DNA of 34,546 bases from Elusimicrobia bacterium RIFOXYA12_FULL_57_11. GTDB taxonomy: Bacteria; Elusimicrobiota; Elusimicrobia; Elusimicrobiales; UBA9959. This document shows, in pieces, positions 17,425-25,524 of this stretch (its first letter is position 1; each line of letters opens with the position of its first letter). Both the position numbers and the translations under genes were made by a program. The notes below the pieces were generated by a model that saw only the letters and a program-made list of their open reading frames with translations, did no database searches and was not told the origin of the DNA. Location: contig MGVB01000117.1 of NCBI GenBank assembly GCA_001800275.1, forward strand, positions 1 to 34,546, written 5' to 3'.

Positions 17425-18798
17425 ATGCTTTCAAAATTCCTTTCGCTCTACAAGCCCGCGGCGCACATAGCGCGCCTCCCAAAAACGCTCGAGGACGCCC
17501 GCTACAAAACGCTGCGAGCACAGATGATGCTCTCGATCTTCTTCGGTTACGCCGGCTTCTACCTGGTGCGAAAGAATTTCTCCCTGGCCAAGCCGTACCT
17601 GATAAACCACTACGGTTTTTCCAAAGGCGACGTAGGCCTGATAGCCACAGGGCTGGCCGTCTCCTACGGCCTCAGCAAGTTCGTGATGGGCAACGTTTCC
17701 GACCGGTCCAACCCGCGCTATTTCATGGCCACCGGCCTCATCCTCTCAGGACTCGTCAACCTGCTGTTCCCGACGCTGGTCGGCTCGTTGTGGGCCATGC
17801 TCGCATTGTGGTTCGTAAACGGCTGGGCGCAGGGCATGGGCTGGGCGCCCTGCGCGCGCACGCTCACCCACTGGTTCTCTGACGGCGAGCGCGGCACCAA
17901 GTTCGCCATCTGGAACCTGGCGCACAATGTGGGCGGCGGCATAGTGGGCCCCATAATAAACGGCGCGCTGGCGCTGGCCACCATCCTCGGCCTGACGGCC
18001 CTCACCAGCGGCGGCACCCTGCCCTTCTTCCTTATTTTTTACGTGCCCGCCTTCATGGCCATCGCCATGGGCGCGCTGATAATACTCTTTCTGCGCGATA
18101 CACCGCAGTCGGTGGGCCTGCCCCCGATAGAAGACTACGCCAACGATCATCCCGACACCGGCGTAGCCGACCCCGAGCGGGAAATGGGCGCAAAAGAGAT
18201 CTTCACCAAATACATCCTCTACAACAAGCCGCTTTGGCTGATAGCTTTTGCCAACATCTTCGTCTACGTTATCCGCTACGGCGTGCTGGACTGGGCGCCC
18301 ACCTACCTGACGGCGGTTAAAGGCTGCCCGCAGGACACCGCCCGCTGGCAGTTCTTTATTTACGAATACGCCGGTATCCCCGGCACCCTGCTGGCCGGCT
18401 GGGCCAGCGACAAATTCTTCCACGGCCGGCGCGGCCCCGTCTCGGTCATCTACATGCTGCTGGTGACCATAGCGGTTTATGTGTACTGGCAGAATCCGGC
18501 CGGACGCTTCTGGGTGGACTCGGCCTCGCTGTTCGTCATCGGTTTCCTTATTTACGGGCCGGTAATGCTGATAGGCGTAAGCGCCGTGGACATGGTGCCC
18601 AAAAAAGCCGCGGGCACGGCCGCCGGCTTCACGGGCCTGTTCGGCTACCTGTTCGGGGCGGTCATCGCCGAGGTGGGTATAGGCCGCGTGGTGGACAGCT
18701 ACGGCTGGGACGGCGGGTTCAAGCTGCTCCTTGCCTCTTGCGTGCTGGCCATACTGCTCCTGGCCATGACCTGGAAGAAGCATCACGCGAAAGATTAA
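17425..18798 (+). CDS. MFS organophosphate antiporter (GlpT/UhpT-like)
   Basis: FFGYAGFYLVRKNFSLAKPYLI, LSKFVMGNVSDRSNPRYFMATGLILSG and NGWAQGMGWAPCARTLTHWFS. Confidence 0.9.
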   Translation: MLSKFLSLYKPAAHIARLPKTLEDARYKTLRAQMMLSIFFGYAGFYLVRKNFSLAKPYLINHYGFSKGDVGLIATGLAVSYGLSKFVMGNVSDRSNPRYFMATGLILSGLVNLLFPTLVGSLWAMLALWFVNGWAQGMGWAPCARTLTHWFSDGERGTKFAIWNLAHNVGGGIVGPIINGALALATILGLTALTSGGTLPFFLIFYVPAFMAIAMGALIILFLRDTPQSVGLPPIEDYANDHPDTGVADPEREMGAKEIFTKYILYNKPLWLIAFANIFVYVIRYGVLDWAPTYLTAVKGCPQDTARWQFFIYEYAGIPGTLLAGWASDKFFHGRRGPVSVIYMLLVTIAVYVYWQNPAGRFWVDSASLFVIGFLIYGPVMLIGVSAVDMVPKKAAGTAAGFTGLFGYLFGAVIAEVGIGRVVDSYGWDGGFKLLLASCVLAILLLAMTWKKHHAKD

Positions 18799-18871
18799 CC
18801 CCCGGCACACGGAGCCAGGCAGCAGCGCATAAGGTCCAAAGCCGTGGAGACGCGCCGCAAAAGCCAGGCGG

Positions 18872-19276
18872 TCAGTCCGCGGAATAGCGCGTTTTTTTCA
18901 CATCGGAACGGCGTTTCTTGTCTTCCAGGCGGCGGAGCCGGGAGCCGTAAGACGGCCTGGTGGGCCTCCTGCGCTTAGGGGGCCTCATGGAGCGCTCCAC
19001 AAGCTCAAACAGCCGGGCGCGCGCGGCGGCCCGGTTCTGCTCCTGCGTCCGGTACTCGCCCGCGGTTATCACAATCTCGCCTTCCATGGTAAGTTTTGCG
19101 CCGGCCAGCGTCTTTAGCCGCTGCTGCGCCTCTGCGGGCAGGCCGGAAACGGAAGGGAAAAACCGCAGCTGCACGGTAGTGGCGACTTTGTTGACATTTT
19201 GCCCGCCATGCCCCCCGCTGCGTATGAATTTTTCCTCAAAAGAACCGGGGGCAAGCCGGAAGCCTGATTCGGTCAT
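18872..19276 (-). CDS. arfB: Peptidyl-tRNA hydrolase ArfB / class I release-factor-like protein
   Basis: FIRSGGHGGQNVNKVATTVQLRF GGQ motif and a basic C-terminal tail. Start set at MTESGFRLAPG. Confidence 0.88.
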   Translation of the reverse strand: MTESGFRLAPGSFEEKFIRSGGHGGQNVNKVATTVQLRFFPSVSGLPAEAQQRLKTLAGAKLTMEGEIVITAGEYRTQEQNRAAARARLFELVERSMRPPKRRRPTRPSYGSRLRRLEDKKRRSDVKKTRYSAD

Positions 19277-19531
19277 AAATGGTATGTTATCAAAAAACCC
19301 GGCGCATACCGCAGGGCTCCGCGTGCCAACAGGCCCAGCCGCACACGGGCCGGATACCACCTCCAGCCCGGGCCAAAAGCCCTTTACAATTCCGGTAATT
19401 GATATGTAAACTTTAGACACCCGGACGCATTGCCGTATCACGGCGCCGGGAGAAAAAAAAATCGGTCTTACCTGTAAAAGGGCTGGGGGGCCCTGAAGCG
19501 GTGAGGGCATTCTGCTTGAAAGAAGGCTGCC

Positions 19532-19894
19532 ATGCCCCCCGAAATACTTATAGCTGATGACGATTCCACGATGCGCAGGCTTTATTCCCGCGTATTGTCC
19601 GGACAGGATTATACCGTAACCTTTGCCGACAGCGCCGCCACGGCGAAAACGCTTATTGAAACACGCCATTTCGATCTGCTCGTGACCGACCTGATGCTCG
19701 GCGACGGCCTTGGCACCGATCTGGCGCGCCTGTTCTCTGAAAAATTTTCAGGCGCCAGAAGCCTGCTGGTTACCGGCTCCGCCCAAAACCCCGGCGCAAT
19801 GGACCTTGCCGCCGTATCGGAATGCCTGGGCAAACCGCTGGACACGGACAGGTTCATGCTCTCCGTTGCCAAAGCCCTGGCCCAGACCGCATAA
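19532..19894 (+). CDS. Response-regulator receiver domain protein
   Basis: ILIADDDSTMRRLYSRVL, DLLVTDLMLGDGLG, LLVTGSA and LGKPLD. Confidence 0.88.
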   Translation: MPPEILIADDDSTMRRLYSRVLSGQDYTVTFADSAATAKTLIETRHFDLLVTDLMLGDGLGTDLARLFSEKFSGARSLLVTGSAQNPGAMDLAAVSECLGKPLDTDRFMLSVAKALAQTA

Positions 19895-19949
19895 AACGCC
19901 CTCCGCTTTACGGAAAGAAAACCACCTTTTCCCCTGGCCCGCGGCGCCG

Positions 19950-20003
19950 TTGACAATAGCGGGATTAATTGCTAGTTTTCTTATAGAATCCGGCAATTAA
20001 TCC
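19950..20003 (+). promoter_or_regulatory. Predicted promoter with 11-bp dyad straddling the -10
   Basis: TTGACA (19950-19955), 17-nt spacer, TAGTTT (19973-19978). Perfect dyad GGATTAATTGC (19962-19972) / GCAATTAATCC (19993-20003). Confidence 0.45.
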
Positions 20004-20032
20004 GTTCATCTATATCAAGGGGCCCAATCAAA

Positions 20033-20620
20033 ATGAAAAACATGAATAGCGCGGCGAAAGTATTTGTTTGCATCGGGGCGACGCTAGCTCTTACCGGCTG
20101 CGGCGGCGGGAATAAGAACGTCCAGACCGCCGCTGTCAGCGCGCCCATCGCGGCCGCCGGCCCTGCCTGGGTAAACCAGGGCTCCGGCGCCTTCAAAGAC
20201 GGCAACTTCTACGGCGTCGGGATAGCCACCGGCGTCCGGAACAGGGCGCTTGCCATAGATACCGCCGACAGCCGCGCCCGCGCCAAGATAGCGGAGGTGT
20301 TTAACACCTATATAGCCAAACTGTCCAAAGATTATATGGCCTCCACGACCGCCGGGGACATGAAAAGTTCCAGCGAGGAACAGAACGTGACGAATTCACT
20401 GAAGAGTTTCACCCAGATGAACCTCTCCGGGGTTGTTATCGTTGACCACTGGGTCGATTCCTCCGATGGGTCAATGTTCGCGCTGGCCAAACTTGACGTC
20501 GCCGGGGTAAAAGCCTCGCTCGACAAGGCCGCCGAACTCGACTCAAAGGTGCGGGATTACGTGAAAGCCAACGCTGACAAGGCCTTTGACGACCTAACCG
20601 CGGAAGAAGCCAAGCGTTAA
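20033..20620 (+). CDS. LPP20-like family lipoprotein
   Basis: Lipobox LTGCGGG, GPAWVNQGSGAF...FYGVGIATG and ADSRARAKIAEVF. Confidence 0.8.
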   Translation: MKNMNSAAKVFVCIGATLALTGCGGGNKNVQTAAVSAPIAAAGPAWVNQGSGAFKDGNFYGVGIATGVRNRALAIDTADSRARAKIAEVFNTYIAKLSKDYMASTTAGDMKSSSEEQNVTNSLKSFTQMNLSGVVIVDHWVDSSDGSMFALAKLDVAGVKASLDKAAELDSKVRDYVKANADKAFDDLTAEEAKR

Positions 20621-20639
20621 TTCATATTCCATACGCTGA

Positions 20640-20666
20640 CGCCGGGTTTTCACGGAAAACCCGGCG
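20640..20666 (+). terminator. Strong hairpin, possible terminator or processing signal
   Basis: CGCCGGGTTTTC-ACG-GAAAACCCGGCG, perfect 12-bp stem and 3-nt loop just after the LPP20 CDS. No canonical long U tract. Confidence 0.5.
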
Positions 20667-20704
20667 GAGTTTCCTAGTTCCTCATTCAAGGAGAACCGGT
20701 CATT

Positions 20705-21304
20705 ATGAAAAACTATTTATTAATTTCCACGCTGCTGGTATTGCCGGCGCTGTCCGGCTGCGGCGGGACGCAGGTTAAACGCATCGACACCGCCGCGGTG
20801 GTGGACATAAGCGGAAAATGGAACGACACGGACTCCCGCCTGACCGCCGAAGAGATGATCGCCGACTGCCTGGCCAGGCCCTGGATAAGCGCGGCGGCCG
20901 GCCCGGCCGGGGAAAACCCCACCGTGATAGTGGGCACCGTCCGCAACCAGAGCAGCGAACATATCAACACCGGGGTTTTCGTGGAAGACCTGCAGCGCGC
21001 GCTGATAAATTCCGGACGAGTCACTTTTGTGGCCAGCAAGGACGAGCGCGGCGAAGTGCGCGACGAGCGCCTGGACCAGGACACCAACGCCGCCGAGGAC
21101 ACGAAAAAAGCCCACGGCCAGGAAACAGGGGCGGATTTCATGCTGAGCGGCAACATCAGCACCATAGAGGATAAAGAAGGCGGCAAGTCCGTCATCCTGT
21201 ACCAGGTCAATCTCAAACTCCTCAACCTGAAAAACAACCAGATCTCCTGGACCGGCCAGAAAAAGATCAAGAAATCGGTAAAGCGGTCCAAGTCAACCTG
21301 GTAG
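20705..21304 (+). CDS. LpoB-like penicillin-binding-protein activator lipoprotein
   Basis: Lipobox LSGCGG, VVDISGKWNDTDSRLTAEEMIADCL, RVTFVASKDERGEVRDERLDQ and GADFMLSGNIS. Confidence 0.8.
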   Translation: MKNYLLISTLLVLPALSGCGGTQVKRIDTAAVVDISGKWNDTDSRLTAEEMIADCLARPWISAAAGPAGENPTVIVGTVRNQSSEHINTGVFVEDLQRALINSGRVTFVASKDERGEVRDERLDQDTNAAEDTKKAHGQETGADFMLSGNISTIEDKEGGKSVILYQVNLKLLNLKNNQISWTGQKKIKKSVKRSKSTW

Positions 21305-21314
21305 CATATCGTAA

Positions 21315-22649
21315 ATGAGGGTTCATCTCCCTGCGTACCGCCTGCTTGCCGGCGCGGCCCTGCTGTTCGCGGCCTGCGCCGGCCCCTCACGCTCCTACCG
21401 GGCCGGCCTCAACGCCAAAATAGCGGCACACGACTACGCGGGGGCGCGGGCCGACATAGAACAAAACAAAACTTCCGAATACGGAGAAAAGAATTCAGTT
21501 CTCTACTATTTGGACCTGGGCATGGTACAGCACGACTCCGCCAGCTACCGGGAAAGCGAGCTTAGCCTTGCGACGGCGGAAAACAGGATGGAAGAACTCT
21601 TCACCCGGAGCGTAAGCAGGCGCGCGGGAACCCTCCTTCTTAACGACAACACCACGAAATACGCGGGAGAAGTTTTCGAACGGGCCCTCCTCAACGCTTT
21701 CCGGGCGCTGAATTATGTCTTTCTGGGCAAAACCGACGACGCGCTGGTAGAGGCCCGCAAAGTCACCGCCTACCTCGGCCGCTTCAATGAATTCATGCAG
21801 GGTAAAAGCGGCTACCAGGACAGCGCCTTCTCCCAGTACCTGAGCGCCATGCTTTTTGAACAGAACGGCGACCACGACGACGCGCGCATAGCCTACAAAG
21901 CGGCCGCGGCGGCTTATAAAACATACGCGGCGGACTACGGCATGCCAGAACCGGAATTCACGAGCCCGCCCTATTCCAGACTGGAAAGCCTGGGCGTGGG
22001 GGAATTAATCTTCTTTCACTATAACGGGCCCGCGCCGATGAAAATCTCCCGCACTTTCCAGGTGGCCTGGAACGAGGCCATGCTGGCGGTAAGCCAGAGC
22101 GGCGAGGAAGAGGCGGGCTCGGAACGCTTCGCGAACGCCGTGAACGCCGGCCTTATCGGCAGCGCCATAACCGTAGCTTACCCGCAATACGTGCAGGACC
22201 CGTACACTATCGCCGGATCGCGCATAGAGGCCGCCGGGGCCCGGTCAGAGTCGCTGCTGGTTGAAGACATCTCCGCCATCGCCCGCCAGGTACTGGAGTC
22301 GAAAAACGCGGCAATAAGGCTGCGCGCCATAGCCCGGGCAACCATAAAGTTCGTGCTCGCGCGGGCGGCCTCCGCAGAAGTGGAAAACCGTGCCGGAGCC
22401 GGGCTGGGTTTTCTGGCCAAGATGGTCACCAGCGCCGCCGGAGCCGCCACCGAAACCGCCGACACCCGCGGGTGGACGACGCTGCCGGCGCAGATACGCA
22501 TGGCTCGCGTAACCGCGGCCCCGGGCAGACAGGACGTAAAGATCACTTTTACGGACCGCAACGGCGCCCCGTCCGGAACCATAGATTTCAAAGACGTGGA
22601 AGTGGTAAAAGGCCGGCGGACATACCTGCATTACCGCACGGCTCACTAG
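21315..22649 (+). CDS. COG3014-like lipoprotein
   Basis: Lipobox FAACAG, NKTSEYGEKNSVLYYLDLGMVQHDSASYRESELSLATAE and ALLNAFRALNYVFLGKTDDALVEARKV. Lies within the lipoprotein cluster. Confidence 0.7.
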   Translation: MRVHLPAYRLLAGAALLFAACAGPSRSYRAGLNAKIAAHDYAGARADIEQNKTSEYGEKNSVLYYLDLGMVQHDSASYRESELSLATAENRMEELFTRSVSRRAGTLLLNDNTTKYAGEVFERALLNAFRALNYVFLGKTDDALVEARKVTAYLGRFNEFMQGKSGYQDSAFSQYLSAMLFEQNGDHDDARIAYKAAAAAYKTYAADYGMPEPEFTSPPYSRLESLGVGELIFFHYNGPAPMKISRTFQVAWNEAMLAVSQSGEEEAGSERFANAVNAGLIGSAITVAYPQYVQDPYTIAGSRIEAAGARSESLLVEDISAIARQVLESKNAAIRLRAIARATIKFVLARAASAEVENRAGAGLGFLAKMVTSAAGAATETADTRGWTTLPAQIRMARVTAAPGRQDVKITFTDRNGAPSGTIDFKDVEVVKGRRTYLHYRTAH

Positions 22650-22662
22650 GGGGTTCCCTAAT

Positions 22663-23739
22663 ATGTACAAATATCTTACAGCTGCCTGTTTCGCGGTCGT
22701 GTTGTCGGCGTGCGCCTCCGCCGCCACAAAGCCGGGCACTGGCGCGGCCGCCGCGGCGCAGCCACCCCGCCCCGCCTGGGTGGACGGCGTCTCTTACGAA
22801 TACCCCCGCAGCCGCTTCCTTACCGGAGTGTCCTCGGCCGACGATATTTCCACAGCCAAAGACCGTGCCCGCGCCGAGATCTCTAAAATTTTCTCTACCC
22901 GCATAAATCTTAACACCTCCGTAGTTTCTTCAGACAACTCTTATATGGCGCAAGGGAAGGCCGAAACGTCATCTTCCCAGAACGTGATGCAGAATGTCCG
23001 CGCGGTCTCGCAAAAGGAACTTGAAGGAGTGGAAATAGCACAGACCTGGCGCGACGGCGCCTCGGGCCAGTATTACGCGCTGGCCGTACTGGACCGCGCC
23101 AGAGCCCTGGCGGCACTGGAGGAAAAGACTGGCGAACTGGACGTGCTCGGACGGGAACTCTCGGCGCAGCTGGCGGCCGCGGCAGAAAAATTGCAGAAAG
23201 CCAAACACGCGCTGCAGTTGATGGATCTCCTTAAAACCCGTGACGCCCTGGCGGCCGACAGGCGGGTGCTCGATCCTGCCGGCGCCGGCGCCACGGGTCT
23301 GGACACGAACGCCATCCGCCGCGAGGCCTCCAAAGCCCTGGCGGCCCTGGACGTGGTACTGCTGATGTCCGGCGACAGATCTGACCCCGTAACCGCAGCC
23401 ATCATAAAGGCCTTTAACGGGCTGGGCATGGACGCCAGGACCGCCCCCCGGGCAGACGGCGCTGACCTCGCGGCGGAGTGCACCGTGGAGCTTGCCGCGG
23501 CGGCCGATCCCGATGAACAATCCCGCTGGCGCTGGCGCAGAGGCACGGCCGCCGTGGTCCTTAAAGATGTAAAGACCGCCAAAGTTTTCCTGACCTTTGA
23601 CGCCGCCGCCAAAGAGGCCTCCGCCACCGACGCTGAAGCGCGGTTGAAAACGGAAAAAGCCCTGGGGAAAAAAATAGCCGCGGAAATAAGCCGCGGCATA
23701 ACAACCCACCTCGAACAGCAGCAGGGAGGACCACTATGA
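22663..23739 (+). CDS. LPP20-like family lipoprotein, longer paralogue
   Basis: Lipobox LSACAS, PAWVDGVSYEYPRSRFLTGVSSADD and DRARAEISKIFSTRI. Confidence 0.78.
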   Translation: MYKYLTAACFAVVLSACASAATKPGTGAAAAAQPPRPAWVDGVSYEYPRSRFLTGVSSADDISTAKDRARAEISKIFSTRINLNTSVVSSDNSYMAQGKAETSSSQNVMQNVRAVSQKELEGVEIAQTWRDGASGQYYALAVLDRARALAALEEKTGELDVLGRELSAQLAAAAEKLQKAKHALQLMDLLKTRDALAADRRVLDPAGAGATGLDTNAIRREASKALAALDVVLLMSGDRSDPVTAAIIKAFNGLGMDARTAPRADGADLAAECTVELAAAADPDEQSRWRWRRGTAAVVLKDVKTAKVFLTFDAAAKEASATDAEARLKTEKALGKKIAAEISRGITTHLEQQQGGPL

Positions 23740-25073
23740 AACACATGCTTTTCCTGTCACTGGCGCTGATACTGCCGGCGGCGGGCACAGCGGCCGCGCC
23801 GGCAAAACAACCAGCGCAGAGAGTTTACGAAGTGAGTACCGTGCTGGTAGCCCCCTATAACGGAGTTATCACTCCGGCGGCGGCGGAGTTTATCGGGGCG
23901 GCACTTAACCGCGTAAATGGCCCGGGCGGCGCGGACATGCTCATAATAACGCTGGACACGCCAGGCGGGCTGGATATCTCCATGCGCGCCATAATACAGG
24001 GGATGCTCGCCTCAAAAAAACCGGTGGCGATCTATGTTTCCCCCCAGGGAGCGCGGGCGGCCTCGGCCGGGGTCTTTATAGCCATGGCCTCGCCCCTGGT
24101 AGCCATGTCCCCCGGCACCAACATCGGCGCCGCCCACCCGGTAATGCTCGGGGGCATTCCCCTGGGCGCGGGCGATAAAAAAACCGAGAAAAAAGACGCG
24201 ATGTCCGAGAAAACCCTCAACGACGCGGCGGCGTATATCCAGTCCATAGCGCAGAAGACCGGCCGCAACGCGGCCTGGGCCATGGAAGCCGTGACAAAAA
24301 GCAGGTCCATCTCGGCGCAGGAAGCCGTAAAGACCGGCGTGGCGGATTTTATGGCCGAGAACCTTGAAGAGTTCCTGGCAAAAGCCGACGGGTTCAAGAC
24401 CGGAGGGTTCGGAACGCTCCACGCGCCGCGCCCCGCGGTTGAATACTTCAACCAGACCAGGCGCCAGAAACTGCTTGCCACGATAACGAACCCGGACATC
24501 GCCATGATACTTATGAGCCTTGGCGCCGCGGGACTTTTCATCGAACTATACAACCCCGGGCTGATACTTCCCGGCGTAGTGGGAGCGGTCTCCCTGGTAA
24601 CGGCTTTCTACTCTTTCCAGACGCTGTCCGCCAACACGGCGGGACTTGCGCTGATACTGCTGGGGTTCGTATTCTTCATAGCGGAGATCAAGGTGCTAAG
24701 CTACGGCCTGCTGACGCTGGCCGGGGCGGCGTCCATATTGTTCGGCGCCCTGCTCTTGTTCGACCAGCAAACCATGGGAGGACTCTCGGTCTCACTGAAT
24801 ATGCTTGTTTCAACTATAATCGGTCTTGTGGCGGTAGTGGCCGCGCTGGCGTACATCGTGCTGCGCGCCCAGCTGCTCCGGGTGGTTACCGGCATTGAAA
24901 GCCTGGCCGGCAAGAAGGGCCTGGCCAAAACCGCGCTGTCCCCCAAGGGCACCGTGCTGGCCGAAGGCGAGCTCTGGGAAGCCGAGAGCCTTTCCGGGGA
25001 CATCCCCGCCGGCGCCGAAGTGACCGTAACCGCGGTCGAAGGCTTCAAAATAAAAGTCCGCCGCTCACCCTGA
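23736..25073 (+). CDS. NfeD-type membrane-bound ClpP-class serine protease
   Basis: LIITLDTPGGLDISMRAIIQGMLASKKPVAIYVSPQGARAASAGVFIAMAS and SPGTNIGAAHPV, followed by C-terminal TM segments and an OB-like NfeD domain. Confidence 0.92.
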   Translation: MKHMLFLSLALILPAAGTAAAPAKQPAQRVYEVSTVLVAPYNGVITPAAAEFIGAALNRVNGPGGADMLIITLDTPGGLDISMRAIIQGMLASKKPVAIYVSPQGARAASAGVFIAMASPLVAMSPGTNIGAAHPVMLGGIPLGAGDKKTEKKDAMSEKTLNDAAAYIQSIAQKTGRNAAWAMEAVTKSRSISAQEAVKTGVADFMAENLEEFLAKADGFKTGGFGTLHAPRPAVEYFNQTRRQKLLATITNPDIAMILMSLGAAGLFIELYNPGLILPGVVGAVSLVTAFYSFQTLSANTAGLALILLGFVFFIAEIKVLSYGLLTLAGAASILFGALLLFDQQTMGGLSVSLNMLVSTIIGLVAVVAALAYIVLRAQLLRVVTGIESLAGKKGLAKTALSPKGTVLAEGELWEAESLSGDIPAGAEVTVTAVEGFKIKVRRSP

Positions 25074-25076
25074 GCC

Positions 25077-25214
25077 GGCGCGGGTAGCGGGAGCCCGGAA
25101 CGCAAAACGCGGTGTCGCGCACACCGTGCGCGCACCTCATCACTCGGCGATTGCGCTACGCAAGCAATCGCCTCCGCGAAGGTTTTGCTTATCCGGGCTC
25201 CCGCTACCCGCGCC
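25077..25214 (-). repeat. Inverted-repeat element A (23-bp arms)
   Basis: 25077-25099 and 25192-25214 are perfect reverse complements. On the minus strand the core reads GCAAAACCTTCGCGGAGGC...GATGAGG...CACGGTGTG...CGCGTTTTGCG. Confidence 0.9.
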
Positions 25215-25225
25215 CCGAGCTGCCC

Positions 25226-25362
25226 ACGGGCTCCGGGGTGTGGACCGGGCTGGAAAAACCTTCCGGAGGCTGAGGCTTGCATAGCGCCGAAGCCGGAGGA
25301 TGAGCGAGGCCACGGTGTGGCCGAGCGCGTTTTTCCAGCCCGGTCCACACCCCGGAGCCCGT
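25226..25362 (+). repeat. Inverted-repeat element B (33-bp arms)
   Basis: ACGGGCTCCGGGGTGTGGACCGGGCTGGAAAAA (25226-25258) is perfectly reverse-complementary to 25330-25362. The 71-nt core contains GAGGCCACGGTGTGGCCGAGCGCG. Confidence 0.92.
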
Positions 25363-25413
25363 ACGCCCATACGCACCACAAAAATCCCGAATTCCCGCGT
25401 ATACTGCACAAAG

Positions 25414-25442
25414 TTGAATAAACGTCGCGCATTTGTCATAAT
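25414..25442 (+). promoter_or_regulatory. Predicted sigma70-like promoter for clpC
   Basis: TTGAAT (25414-25419), 17-nt spacer, CATAAT (25437-25442). About 80 nt upstream of the clpC ATG. Confidence 0.55.
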
Positions 25443-25524
25443 AGTATGGCGAAACGGCATTATTCGCGCGTTTCTATTTGCGAATTTAATTTTATTTGTA
25501 GAAGCCGCCACGGAGGCCAGAAAC

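Noticed and set aside
24701-25432. 243-aa minus ORF over the paired repeats
   Set aside because: It is translation of the repeat elements and of nfeD antisense. The peptide KTRSATPWP shared with ORF 8-211 reflects the DNA repeat, not a protein family.
25300-25524. 75-residue N-terminal extension of ClpC in the ORF track
   Set aside because: It reads through repeat element B and the predicted promoter. The conserved ClpC N-domain starts at ATG 25525 behind a GGAGG RBS.
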